A DNA stretch of 35,988 nucleotides from Acidimicrobiaceae bacterium (GCA_016845585.1 JAERSO010000128.1:1-35988); one strand, 5' to 3'; counted from the first letter of the stretch, positions 18,963-25,980 are shown. Translations and numbers: made by a program. Notes: generated from the sequence alone by a model not told the origin.

Positions 18963-18995
18963 GGTACCGGCAAATGCGGGGGGAGCCCCGGTGCC
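18963..18995 (+). terminator. Probable oxidase operon terminator hairpin
   Basis: GGTACCGG (18963-18970) pairs with CCGGTGCC (18988-18995) with one G-T pair, and an inner GGGG/CCCC can add to the stem. It lies 8 bp after the ctaG stop and just before the serS -10 box. No U-tract follows. Confidence 0.4.
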
Positions 18996-19001
18996 GCGTT
19001 G

Positions 19002-19007
19002 TACCGT
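19002..19007 (+). promoter_or_regulatory. -10 box TACCGT of serS, leaderless start
   Basis: TACCGT ends six bases before ATG 19014, and no ribosome binding site is present. Confidence 0.55.
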
Positions 19008-19013
19008 CTCTAC

Positions 19014-20303
19014 ATGCTCGACATCAAGCTGATCCGCAATGATCCGGAGGCCGTGAAAGCAGCCGTCGCTCGCCGGGGTGAAGACGCCTCTTCGATCGAC
19101 GAGGTCGTCGAGCTCGACTCCCGGGTCCGCGCCATCGGCACCGAGCGCGACGACATCCGCAGCGAGATCAACCGGATCTCCAAGGAAGTCGGTTCGATGC
19201 ACCGTGACGGGCGCGGCGACGAGGCCGCCGCGCTGCAGGAGCAGAGTCGCGAGATGGGCGAGCGGGAGAAGACCCTCAGCGACGAGGCCGACCAGCTGCT
19301 CGCCGAGATTCGAACGAAGCTGCTCTACATCAGCAACATGCCGTCGCCGGAGGCCCCGGACGGCCTCACCGAGGACGACAACATCGAGGTGCGGGTCGAG
19401 GGATATGACCCGGCATCGTACGCCGACCATCAGAAGAAGCCCCACTGGGAGATCGGCGAGGAACTGGGGATCCTCGACGTCGACCGGGCCGTGCGGATGT
19501 CAGGGTCGATGTTCGCCATGTACCGGGGTTACGGCGCCCAACTCCTGTCGGCGTTGATCAACTACGGCCTCGACCGAAACCGCGATGCGTTCGAGCAGAT
19601 TCGCCCACCCACGGTCGTGAAGACCGACACCATGATCGGCACCGGGCATCTGCCGAAGTTCGAAGACGACGCGTACCATCTCGAACGCGATGATCTCTGG
19701 GCCATCCCCACCGCAGAGGTCCCGCTGACCTCGATGGTCGCCGGAGAAATCCTGGACGAGGCTGACCTGCCGCTTCGGCTGATGGCCCACACCTCCTGCT
19801 ATCGACGCGAAGCCGGCTCCGCCGGGCGCGACACCCGGGGCCTGCTCCGGGTCCACGAGTTCGACAAGGTCGAGCTCTATGCCTTCTGCACACCCGATCA
19901 GGCCCAGGATCTCCACATGGAGATCCTGGAGCGTGCCGAGAACGCAATCCGCGATCTCGGACTCGCCCACCGGATCCTCGACCTTGCCTGTGGCGACATC
20001 AGTGGCGCCGGCGCCCGGACCTACGACATCGAGGTGTTCGCGCCCGGTGCCGACCGCTGGCTCGAGGTCTCCTCGGTTTCGTGGTGCACCGACTATCAGG
20101 CCCGCCGCGCCAACATTCGCTACCGGCCCGAAGGCGAGAAAGGTACCCAGTTCGTGCATTCGCTGAACGGCTCGGGACTGGCCGTGCCGCGCGTCTGGGC
20201 GGGCATCGTGGAGACCCATCGCCAAGCCGACGGGTCGATCAAGATCCCTGAGGTGCTGCACCGCTACATGAACGGCACCACAGAGATTCCCAGCCCAGCC
20301 TGA
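19014..20303 (+). CDS. serS: Seryl-tRNA synthetase
   Basis: SerRS charges tRNA-Ser. The 429-residue protein has an N-terminal coiled-coil arm (about 27-100, DSRVRAIGTERDDIRSEINR and following). The class II core follows: motif 2 around SCYRREAGSAGRDTRGLLRV and motif 3 in the C-terminal region NGSGLAVPRVW. TAEVPLTS is the serine-binding TxE motif. ATG 19014 is chosen from the family N-terminus MLDIKLIRNDPEAV and the -10 box six bases upstream; the longer frame runs back into ctaG. It is coupled to the next gene by TGATG. Confidence 0.96.
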   Translation: MLDIKLIRNDPEAVKAAVARRGEDASSIDEVVELDSRVRAIGTERDDIRSEINRISKEVGSMHRDGRGDEAAALQEQSREMGEREKTLSDEADQLLAEIRTKLLYISNMPSPEAPDGLTEDDNIEVRVEGYDPASYADHQKKPHWEIGEELGILDVDRAVRMSGSMFAMYRGYGAQLLSALINYGLDRNRDAFEQIRPPTVVKTDTMIGTGHLPKFEDDAYHLERDDLWAIPTAEVPLTSMVAGEILDEADLPLRLMAHTSCYRREAGSAGRDTRGLLRVHEFDKVELYAFCTPDQAQDLHMEILERAENAIRDLGLAHRILDLACGDISGAGARTYDIEVFAPGADRWLEVSSVSWCTDYQARRANIRYRPEGEKGTQFVHSLNGSGLAVPRVWAGIVETHRQADGSIKIPEVLHRYMNGTTEIPSPA

Positions 20304-20938
20304 TGGCCGGCATTGTCTCGTGGCTGCCTGACGCGCCGGGAACCGAACGCAATCTCCCGGTCTTCGGTTCGGCGAGTCCCATCCGCAAGGTCACTCGCCA
20401 GGTCGCGTTCGAGGATGGATGGGATGCCGAGCGCCGGGAGAAGATCGGCAGCCTCTTCGATTCGATGGCGGACGAGTGGAGCAAACGTGCCACGCCAGAA
20501 CGAGAGGCCGCGCTCAGTGACGCCCTCGATCGAGGCAACATCCGCGGTGGGCGCGTGATCGAGCTCGGCTCGGGCACCGGCGCCGGCACTCGAGCACTCG
20601 CCGGCCGGTTCGAATCCGTCGTGGCCCTCGATCTCTCACTGGCGATGCTGCAGAACGCCTCGCCTGCGTTGGGTGGCCGCGTCCAGGGCGACTCGTCGGC
20701 GCTGCCATTCCCTGACGGCGCGGCCGATACCATCACCCTGGTGAACATGCTGCTGTTTCCGAGGGAGATCGACCGCGTCCTGGACGCGAACGGACAACTC
20801 CTGTGGGTGAACAGCATGGCCGAGGAGACGCCGATCCATCTGCCGCCGGAGGACGTGCTCGCCGCGCTTCCCGGTGAGTGGTCGGGCGTGGCCGGTCGCG
20901 CCGGAACCGGTCTCTGGCTCGTGGCCGAACGCCGCTAG
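20303..20938 (+). CDS. Class I SAM-dependent methyltransferase
   Basis: The 211-residue protein has the Rossmann-type SAM site VIELGSGTGAGTRAL at about 88-102 (motif I), VVALDLSLAML at about 111-121, and GDSSALPFPDGAADTITLVN, typical of Methyltransf_11. The substrate is unknown. Its start overlaps the serS stop, so the two form an operon. Its stop shares the CTAG tetranucleotide with the convergent fluC gene. The N-terminal 60 residues lack a recognisable domain. Confidence 0.85.
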   Translation: MAGIVSWLPDAPGTERNLPVFGSASPIRKVTRQVAFEDGWDAERREKIGSLFDSMADEWSKRATPEREAALSDALDRGNIRGGRVIELGSGTGAGTRALAGRFESVVALDLSLAMLQNASPALGGRVQGDSSALPFPDGAADTITLVNMLLFPREIDRVLDANGQLLWVNSMAEETPIHLPPEDVLAALPGEWSGVAGRAGTGLWLVAERR

Positions 20939-21255
20939 ACGAACTGCAGACCCGCCCACGCGGCTCCGACGCCGAGCACCATCGTCGCCCCGACGTAGCC
21001 GACCGCATGGAATCGATCTCGCGCCCAGAGGTCATGCAGGTCGTCGATGAGCGTCGAGAACGTCGTGAGCGCACCGAGCCCACCGATCCCGAGCGCAACA
21101 TCACCCCCCACCGATCGATGCGCGAGCAGTGCGAGCAGGAAAGCGCCGACGACGTTCACCGCGAGCGTGCCGAACGGACGCGGCAGCGCGGAACCAGCAC
21201 CCCACCGAGCGAGCGCCCCGACCGACGCGGCCGCACAGAAGGCGAAGATGGTCAC
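20935..21255 (-). CDS. Fluoride channel FluC/CrcB, second subunit
   Basis: FluC forms dual-topology fluoride channels. The 106-residue protein has four helices and the motifs GALARWGAG (about 13-21), FGTLAVNVVGAFLLALLA (about 28-45) and GGLGALTTFSTLIDDL (about 58-73). The GTG start overlaps the stop of the upstream fluC gene by GTGA. Paired fluC genes are known in bacteria to build two-subunit channels, so this pair probably does the same. Confidence 0.92.
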   Translation of the reverse strand: MTIFAFCAAASVGALARWGAGSALPRPFGTLAVNVVGAFLLALLAHRSVGGDVALGIGGLGALTTFSTLIDDLHDLWARDRFHAVGYVGATMVLGVGAAWAGLQFV

Positions 21256-21617
21256 GGGATCAATCCGCCCCGGAGGGCGAAGCGGCGAACGAGCACATAG
21301 GCGGCGACCGCCAGCGCGAGCGACACCACAGTCGTCGTGACGGCGCTGAGCGGCTCGGATTCCTCCAGTCGGACCGCGATGTCGATCGCGAACCCCGAGA
21401 ATGTCGTCAGACCTCCGCAGAACCCGACACCGAGGCCCAGGCGTTGGGGGTGATCGGCGCGGGGCCAGCGCGCCACCACGAGGGCCAGGAGCGCCGACCC
21501 GACCGTGTTGACGATCAGCAGCGCAGGGGTGGGTTCGCCGAGCGTCTCGAAGACGCCCCAGCGAATGAGTGCGCCCACGACTCCGCCAATGGCGACGCTG
21601 AAGACGGCCCGGTTCAT
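21252..21617 (-). CDS. Fluoride channel FluC/CrcB, first subunit
   Basis: The 121-residue protein has four helices and the motifs GGVVGALIRWGVFE (about 11-24), LLIVNTVGSALLALV (about 33-47) and GFCGGLTTFSGFAIDI (about 65-80). I chose ATG 21617 because TACGGT ends six bases upstream; the longer ATG at 21641 would lie inside the divergent gene. No fluoride riboswitch is visible, as the transcript is predicted to start at the ATG. Confidence 0.92.
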   Translation of the reverse strand: MNRAVFSVAIGGVVGALIRWGVFETLGEPTPALLIVNTVGSALLALVVARWPRADHPQRLGLGVGFCGGLTTFSGFAIDIAVRLEESEPLSAVTTTVVSLALAVAAYVLVRRFALRGGLIP

Positions 21618-21623
21618 CCCCGC

Positions 21624-21633
21624 ACCGTAGAGT
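21624..21633. promoter_or_regulatory. Overlapping divergent -10 boxes for fluC and pdxH
   Basis: TACGGT (minus, 21629-21624) and TAGAGT (plus, 21628-21633) share two base pairs. Each lies six bases before its start codon (21617 and 21640), leaving only 22 bp between the divergent genes. Confidence 0.55.
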
Positions 21634-21639
21634 CTGGTC

Positions 21640-22272
21640 ATGGACCTGAGTTCGATCCGTCATCAATACGAACAAGCGGGTCTCGATGTCGCTGACGTCG
21701 ACCCTGATCCGATCGCCCAGTTCCGAGTGTGGATGGACGCGTGGGCGGCCACCGGCCCGCGCGATCCCGGCCTGATGGTGGTCGGCACCACCGACGCGGA
21801 CGGCTGGCCCGCCACTCGAGCGGTGCTGTTGCGTGGTCTGGATGCTCGTGGATTCGCGTTCTTCACGAACCGTATGAGCGACAAGGGGCGTGCCCTCGAC
21901 GCGACCGAGCGGGCCAGCCTCAGCTTCGTGTGGCACGACCTGGAACGCCAGGTGCGAGTCGTGGGCACCGTCGAGCATCTGCCCGATGACGAATCGGATG
22001 TCTACTTCGCGAGCCGGCCCCGTGAAAGTCAGGTCGGCGCCTGGGCGAGTCAGCAGTCGAGTGTGCTCCCGAGCCGGGACGCCTTGGAGGCCGCGGTCGC
22101 GGAGGTGGACAGCCGCTTCCCGCACGAGGTCCCTCGACCCCCGCACTGGGGTGGATATCTGGTTCGTCCCCAGGAGATCGAGTTCTGGCAGGGTCGTCCG
22201 AGTCGCCTTCACGACCGTGTTCGCTATCGCCGCGACGGTGACGCGTGGGTCACGGAGAGACTGGCCCCCTAA
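21640..22272 (+). CDS. pdxH: Pyridoxamine 5'-phosphate oxidase
   Basis: PdxH oxidises PNP and PMP to pyridoxal 5'-phosphate using FMN. The 210-residue protein matches the family: [15 protein letters not shown] near the N-terminus, [20 protein letters not shown] (FMN and substrate site, about 57-76), NRMSDKG, and [17 protein letters not shown]. The C-terminal [19 protein letters not shown] and a final DRVRYRRDG...ERLAP are diagnostic. Predicted to be leaderless from TAGAGT. Confidence 0.96.
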   Translation: MDLSSIRHQYEQAGLDVADVDPDPIAQFRVWMDAWAATGPRDPGLMVVGTTDADGWPATRAVLLRGLDARGFAFFTNRMSDKGRALDATERASLSFVWHDLERQVRVVGTVEHLPDDESDVYFASRPRESQVGAWASQQSSVLPSRDALEAAVAEVDSRFPHEVPRPPHWGGYLVRPQEIEFWQGRPSRLHDRVRYRRDGDAWVTERLAP

Positions 22273-22302
22273 AGATGATTCGTCGGGCGCTGATCGGAGA
22301 GG

Positions 22303-22308
22303 TAACAT
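22303..22308 (+). promoter_or_regulatory. Candidate -10 box TAACAT of the small lipoprotein gene
   Basis: TAACAT lies 16 bases before ATG 22325. A transcript from near 22315 would carry a very short leader with GGAG at 22316-22319. Confidence 0.35.
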
Positions 22309-22324
22309 CACGATCGGAGCCCCT

Positions 22325-22693
22325 ATGACTCGACGTCTTCTCATTGTGTTGTTCACCCTTGCCCTGGCAGCGACTGCCTGTGGTGGTGGTGACGGTGGCG
22401 ACGTCACCGCCACGGACGCAGACACCGCCACCGTTGACGACACAGGCACAGACACAGACTCCGGGGATGGTGTCGACGACTGTGGTGAGGGCAAGGCCTT
22501 TCCCGACGATCCCGACTTCCGCGAGGCGATCTGTCGACCGTTGATGGCGATGACGGACCTGATCGGTACAGACGCGACGATCGACCCCGAGTGGGGGAGC
22601 CGGATCAGCATGGCGATGCTCAACTACGCCAACCGCGACGAGGCCATGGCCGAGCTCGCAGCCGTGCTCGCCGAGATCGAAGCCGCCGGCTAA
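22325..22693 (+). CDS. Small putative lipoprotein
   Basis: The 122-residue protein has a clear lipoprotein signal (MTRRLLIVLFTLALAATAC, Cys19). Next is an acidic Asp/Thr-rich linker of about 35 residues and a small helical domain with CGEGKAFPDDPDFREAIC (two Cys, possibly a disulphide) and RPLMAMTDLIGTD. It should be anchored on the outer face of the membrane. The function is unknown. Its TAA overlaps the TAG stop of the convergent hydrolase gene in a shared CTAA. Confidence 0.8.
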   Translation: MTRRLLIVLFTLALAATACGGGDGGDVTATDADTATVDDTGTDTDSGDGVDDCGEGKAFPDDPDFREAICRPLMAMTDLIGTDATIDPEWGSRISMAMLNYANRDEAMAELAAVLAEIEAAG

Positions 22694-23292
22694 CGCCAGG
22701 CGAGGATCGCGGCCGCGAGCAGATCGATCAGCATGGCGACCTGGGGAGCCCTCGGGGTGCCTTCGTGGTCACTCCAGTTCGTGGCTTCCTTGTTCCACCG
22801 GATCGGCGGAGGAAGCTCGATCTGCACACCTGAACTCGGCGGCAGGTTGACCGGGTTCGCGCCGTGCTGCCCTCGCAGTCCTTTGGGGATCTCGTCGATC
22901 TCGTCGACGATCCCGTATTGATCCGGCAATCCGGCCCGTAGATGATCACCGATGTGCCCGGCCAGCTCACGATTGCGGCCGCCCAACAGCACGTCCCAGA
23001 ACCGGTCGTCGCGCCCGTAGCCGTGGATGGCGATGACGGTGTCGACATGGTCCACGAACGAGGAGAGTGCTTCGGAGTGATTCGGGTCGAACTTCGTCGA
23101 CGGGATGTGTTGGCGAAGCGGCGACGCCTGGATCACGCCGTAGTACGACGAGCCGGTACGTTCTGCGACCTCGGACGCGATCACGTCGGTGGTGCGCTCG
23201 AGGTTGCCTCCGTGAAACGCCATCAACCCGAAGGTCGAGCGGATCTCACAGACCTCGGTGACTTCAGGACGCGCCAGCAGTGACCGCAACAT
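22690..23292 (-). CDS. Poly-gamma-glutamate hydrolase family protein
   Basis: The 200-residue protein resembles the family (PF05908) first known from phage-encoded zinc-dependent poly-gamma-glutamate hydrolases. Motifs are AFHGGNLERTTD (about 25-36, candidate zinc His27 and Glu32), GVIQASPLRQHIPSTKFDP, VIAIHGYGRDD, LLGGRNRELA and the C-terminal VNLPPSSGVQIELPPPIR. No signal peptide is visible. The start ATG 23292 is chosen from TATCGT seven bases upstream. It overlaps the end of ccdA by 29 bp. Family membership is good, but the real substrate here is unknown. Confidence 0.8.
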   Translation of the reverse strand: MLRSLLARPEVTEVCEIRSTFGLMAFHGGNLERTTDVIASEVAERTGSSYYGVIQASPLRQHIPSTKFDPNHSEALSSFVDHVDTVIAIHGYGRDDRFWDVLLGGRNRELAGHIGDHLRAGLPDQYGIVDEIDEIPKGLRGQHGANPVNLPPSSGVQIELPPPIRWNKEATNWSDHEGTPRAPQVAMLIDLLAAAILAWR

Positions 23293-24379
23293 TGGTGCGA
23301 CGATAGCGATCAATGCGAGCCCACACCCGCCAGGCCACGAAGGCGACGATCAGCGCCTCGAGCGGAACACCCCAACGGAGGGGTTCGTCGAACCAGGTGA
23401 GGATGCGAGCCGGCCAGTTCGTGACGAACCGCCACATCGGCAACAGCACGAAATCCCAGTCATTGTCGAGTTCCACGTACAGGTAGACGATCGCGTAGAC
23501 CGCGGTGACCGACCGGCGCTTGATGGCGTCGGCGGGATTGTCCTCCCGCCAGGCCAACAGGAGAACCAGCGCCATGCCCAGGATGCTCACGACCCCGAGG
23601 CGTTCGGGTGTGGTGTTGTTGATCCATGTGCTGACTGCGCCCTGGAATTCCAAGAACTTGTCGACCATCAGGTTGCCGGCTCGGGGGTTGTCGAGGATCC
23701 GAAGCTCCCAGACGCCGTAGTCGATGAGGTAGAAACCGGCGATGACGAGCACGAAGCCGGAGACCTTGCCCATGTGGGGCAGGAATCGGCGCATGTTGGT
23801 GGCGACGTTGGACTTCGCCCGGGCCAGGCTCACGGTGAGGAACAAGATGACGGCACCCATCCCGACCGCGTAGGCCACGAAGGAACCGACGCCGTTCCAG
23901 AATCCGTCGGTGGTGAACGTGTTGCTGACGGCCTGGATGAAGAGGCCGATGGTGCAACTCAGCGACACCACGGCATACGACACGCCGAAGAGGAACATCG
24001 AGCCCGATTCCCGGCTGTCGGTGCCCTTGTTCATCTTGGGGAGACGCACATTGATCTGCTTGCCCATCGCCATGGCGATACCCATCGGGATGAGCAACAC
24101 GCCGAGCACCACCGTGATGTAGCCGACGTACTCGATCACGGTGCCCTGATTGAGGAACAGCGAGATCAACAGGCCGAGGCTGCCGAATACGGCGATGAAG
24201 CCGAGGGTGAGCATCGTGCCGACCCACATGCCCCGGGTGACGGCCTTCAGCCGCGTGCTGTCCGGCGCGTCCGTCCCGATGAAGTAGCCGAGATATGTCG
24301 GCAGCATGGCGAACCCGCACGGGTTGAATGCGGCCAGCATCCCGACACTGAACGGGAATGCGAACTGCTCGAGATCCAT
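23264..24379 (-). CDS. CcdA/DsbD-type transmembrane thiol-disulfide carrier
   Basis: CcdA-type proteins carry reducing equivalents from the cytoplasm across the membrane to extracytoplasmic thioredoxin-like proteins. The 371-residue protein has the two key cysteines in FNPCGFAMLPTYLGYF (about 17-32) and VVSLSCTIGLFIQAV (about 132-146). It has at least six core helices and a C-terminal extension of about 120 residues with two or three more helices, longer than ordinary CcdA. The start ATG 24379 overlaps the tlpA-like stop (TGATG), and the two form an operon. This likely supports cytochrome c maturation or redox homeostasis. Confidence 0.88.
   Translation of the reverse strand: MDLEQFAFPFSVGMLAAFNPCGFAMLPTYLGYFIGTDAPDSTRLKAVTRGMWVGTMLTLGFIAVFGSLGLLISLFLNQGTVIEYVGYITVVLGVLLIPMGIAMAMGKQINVRLPKMNKGTDSRESGSMFLFGVSYAVVSLSCTIGLFIQAVSNTFTTDGFWNGVGSFVAYAVGMGAVILFLTVSLARAKSNVATNMRRFLPHMGKVSGFVLVIAGFYLIDYGVWELRILDNPRAGNLMVDKFLEFQGAVSTWINNTTPERLGVVSILGMALVLLLAWREDNPADAIKRRSVTAVYAIVYLYVELDNDWDFVLLPMWRFVTNWPARILTWFDEPLRWGVPLEALIVAFVAWRVWARIDRYRRTNVAVTAGAS
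23300..23305 (-). promoter_or_regulatory. -10 box TATCGT of the poly-gamma-glutamate hydrolase-like gene
   Basis: TATCGT on the minus strand ends seven bases before ATG 23292. It lies inside the 3' end of ccdA, so the downstream gene may have its own leaderless transcript. Confidence 0.4.
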
Positions 24380-24951
24380 CAGGTGAGCTCCTGGATTTTC
24401 GCGGTGAGGTCCGCTGCCGTGAGCACACCGGACCACACCTCAGCGACGGTGCCATCGGAGGACACGAACACGGTAGTGGGCATGGCGAAGCCACCGAACT
24501 CGGCGAACAGATCGCCTTGAGGGTCCCAACCGACGTCGTAGGTGACCCCGGTCTCCTCGACCAGGACCTCGGCGTCCTCCAGTCTCGGGTCGGTGGAGAT
24601 GCCGACGAAGTTCACCGCGTCGCCGAGGGCGGTGGACACCTCTTCGAATTCCGGCATCTCCGAAACGCATGCCGGGCACGTGCGGGCGAAGAAGTTGATG
24701 ACGAGCGGTGTACCGGCGTACGAGGTGAAGTTGTCGGCGCCGCCATCGAAGGTGGCGTATTCGAAGTCGACGTCGGAGTCGACTGCGGCATCGGTCTGCA
24801 CGTCTTCGACGGCTGGGGTGAGGCCGCCTTCGCTCAGGTGGATGACGCCGGCTTCATCGTCGGAGCCGCCACACGCGGCGGTGGTGAGGGCGACGGCCGC
24901 GAGCGTGGCAGCAAGTCGACGACGAGAGGTGGGGTGGGGGAGGGTTCGCAC
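24379..24951 (-). CDS. TlpA-like thioredoxin-fold lipoprotein
   Basis: The 190-residue protein has a lipoprotein signal (LTTAAC, Cys27) and a thioredoxin fold with the redox motif CPAC at 92-95 in NFFARTCPACVSEMPEFEE. The cis-Pro is in FAMPTTVFV. It should act on the outer face of the membrane as the partner of the CcdA-type carrier with which it overlaps. GTG 24951 is supported by AGGAGA seven bases upstream. Targets could include apocytochrome c or CuA-site cysteines of CoxB, but that is inference. Confidence 0.9.
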   Translation of the reverse strand: MRTLPHPTSRRRLAATLAAVALTTAACGGSDDEAGVIHLSEGGLTPAVEDVQTDAAVDSDVDFEYATFDGGADNFTSYAGTPLVINFFARTCPACVSEMPEFEEVSTALGDAVNFVGISTDPRLEDAEVLVEETGVTYDVGWDPQGDLFAEFGGFAMPTTVFVSSDGTVAEVWSGVLTAADLTAKIQELT

Positions 24952-24968
24952 AACAATCTCCTGAGAGA

Positions 24969-24974
24969 ACGGTA
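24969..24974 (-). promoter_or_regulatory. Candidate -10 box TACCGT of the tlpA-ccdA operon
   Basis: TACCGT on the minus strand lies 17 bases before GTG 24951, giving a short leader that contains the AGGAGA site. Confidence 0.4.
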
Positions 24975-25026
24975 CCGGGATGGATGGTGTTGAAACCCGG
25001 TTCGGCGTGTTCCCCTTCCCAACGAC

Positions 25027-25070
25027 ACAGCCCCCACGGAAGGTTCCTGGGAACCTCTCGCAGGGGCTGT
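25027..25070 (-). terminator. Double-stem hairpin downstream of whiB
   Basis: ACAGCCCC (25027-25034) pairs with GGGGCTGT (25063-25070), enclosing an inner inverted repeat AGGTTCC (25041-25047)/GGAACCT (25050-25056). It lies about 120 bp after the whiB stop and 75 bp before the tlpA-like start, so it most likely ends the whiB transcript. No long U-tract follows. The rest of 24975-25190 holds no gene I can support. Confidence 0.5.
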
Positions 25071-25190
25071 TGGGGGTTGTGGGTGGATACTGGCACCGGC
25101 ACGGCGCCGCCTCTGGCGGTCAGATCGGGGCTCGCGTGAACCGTTGCCCGGATCTGGGGGGAGCGCCGGGGCGGCGCCGTGCGGGGGGAC

Positions 25191-25559
25191 TCAAGCCGTC
25201 AGTCGCTCGGCGACTGCGGTGAGGTGAGCCGGGATCGGGATGACGGGCATCTGATCCTCGGGACGGGGGTTCTTCGGAGGACGGCCCCGACGACGCTTGA
25301 TCGCGAGCATCTTGCCGTTCATGAAGAGCTGACCGCCCCACACGCCACACGGCTCGCCACGATCGAGCGCTGCCTCGAGGCACGGAGCGAGCACCGGGCA
25401 CTCTCCGCAGGCTCGCTTGGCGGCCGCGATCTCACCGATGTCCTCGCTGAAGAACAGATCCGCAGCGTTCGGCATGGCGCGGCAGGAGGCGTGGTCCTCC
25501 CACGTCTCGGTGGCGACCATCTCCATGGGCTTGAATTCTGTTGCGACGAGGGTCCGCAT
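25191..25559 (-). CDS. WhiB family regulator with AT-hook (WhiB7/WblC-like)
   Basis: WhiB proteins are small iron-sulfur regulators that bind the primary sigma factor. The 122-residue protein has the four cluster cysteines C26, C51, C54 and C60 (SCRAM, then CGECPVLAPC). EPCGVWGG is the sigma-contact turn at 69-76, and an AT-hook KRRRGRPPK is at 88-96. The AT-hook and the EPxGVWGG form are hallmarks of WhiB7/WblC, the regulator of intrinsic antibiotic resistance in mycobacteria and Streptomyces. The C-terminal 26 residues are extra. I chose ATG 25559 because GGAAGGAGA lies seven bases upstream; ATG 25619 would add 20 residues lacking similarity. A long leader with an upstream ORF and a terminator precedes it. 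Confidence 0.9.
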   Translation of the reverse strand: MRTLVATEFKPMEMVATETWEDHASCRAMPNAADLFFSEDIGEIAAAKRACGECPVLAPCLEAALDRGEPCGVWGGQLFMNGKMLAIKRRRGRPPKNPRPEDQMPVIPIPAHLTAVAERLTA

Positions 25560-25628
25560 GGCCTCGTCTCCTTCCTGGGTTGTGAGCATTTCTCTGGTTG
25601 GGGTGATTGAGTTGGGCATTGCAGGGGG

Positions 25629-25660
25629 AAAAGCAGAAAGACCGCCATTTCTGGCGGCCT
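25629..25660 (-). terminator. Intrinsic terminator in the whiB leader (candidate attenuator)
   Basis: On the minus strand AGGCCGCCA (25660-25652), a GAAA tetraloop and TGGCGGTCT (25647-25639) form a 9-bp stem. It runs into TCTTTCTGCTTTT (25641-25629). It lies 32 nt after the upstream ORF stop and about 70 nt before the whiB start. A full terminator between promoter and gene suggests attenuation. Confidence 0.8.
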
Positions 25661-25691
25661 CGGTGCATCTTCCCCTTTGGGTGTGGCTTGG

Positions 25692-25847
25692 TCAGCCTGG
25701 GGGAGCGCCGGAGGGCCGCTGGTTGCCATACGGCTTCGTGGTGGTGAACCAGTTACCCGTAAAGCCGGAAGCCTCGTGCACGTTCATGCGCGCGCGGGCA
25801 TCGGCCTGAATGGCGGTGTGATGCTCGAGGCACAGAAGGTGCTTCAT
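25692..25847 (-). CDS. 51-codon upstream ORF in the whiB leader
   Basis: ATG 25847 is preceded by AAGGAG six bases upstream, one of the best ribosome binding sites in the window. The 51-residue product begins MKHLLCLEHHTAIQADARAR and ends NQRPSGAPPG. It has no signal peptide or recognised domain. It lies between a candidate promoter and the intrinsic terminator before whiB. I read it as a translated leader peptide whose translation may control the terminator, by analogy with the whiB7 upstream ORF. It is longer than mycobacterial examples, and a standalone small protein cannot be excluded. Confidence 0.5.
   Translation of the reverse strand: MKHLLCLEHHTAIQADARARMNVHEASGFTGNWFTTTKPYGNQRPSGAPPG
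25809..25817 (-). promoter_or_regulatory. Candidate antiterminator segment in the upstream ORF
   Basis: ACCGCCATT (minus strand, codons T11-A12-I13 of the upstream ORF) is perfectly complementary to AATGGCGGT in the 3' arm of the terminator (25649-25641). It repeats the CCGCCA core of the 5' arm. Pairing would prevent the terminator stem. Confidence 0.4.
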
Positions 25848-25889
25848 CGTCGGCTCCTTGAGACGCGGCCGGGCGGTCCGGCGGGCACC

Positions 25890-25918
25890 ACGGTGGCGGA
25901 CTTCTTGCCGTCCGTCAA
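25890..25918 (-). promoter_or_regulatory. Candidate promoter of the whiB leader
   Basis: TTGACG (25918-25913) is followed after 17 bp by CACCGT (25895-25890), a good -35 with a partial TAnnnT -10. Transcription from about 25883 would give a leader of about 320 nt before whiB. Confidence 0.4.
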
Positions 25919-25929
25919 CCGAATAAACC

Positions 25930-25980
25930 GAAATTGCTGCGGATTGACCCCGCTGGGCGGGGTGAATCCACTGCAATTTC
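25930..25980 (-). terminator. 51-bp long inverted repeat after the acetyltransferase gene
   Basis: GAAATTGC (25930-25937) pairs with GCAATTTC (25973-25980). Inside, GGATT/AATCC and a 7-bp ACCCCGC/GCGGGGT stem are separated by small symmetric mismatches. It lies 20 bp after the stop of the frameshifted GNAT gene. On the minus strand it is followed by GGTTTATTC, which fits termination. It could instead be a protein-binding site upstream of the whiB leader promoter. Confidence 0.6.

Noticed and set aside
18955..19013. T-box or other amino-acid-responsive leader before serS
   Set aside because: The -10 box is six bases before the ATG, so there is no leader; the hairpin at 18963-18995 lies upstream of transcription.
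20935..21640. Fluoride riboswitch upstream of the fluC pair
   Set aside because: Only 22 bp separates fluC from pdxH and the transcript is predicted to start at the ATG, leaving no room for an aptamer.
20935..22623. 562-codon open frame on the minus strand across fluC and pdxH
   Set aside because: Only its last 106 codons match a real gene (fluC). The rest is the antisense shadow of pdxH and the lipoprotein gene.
23258..24520. 420-codon plus-strand frame opposite ccdA
   Set aside because: It is an antisense shadow, with composition typical of reversed membrane-protein codons (His/Asp/Glu-rich) and no domain.
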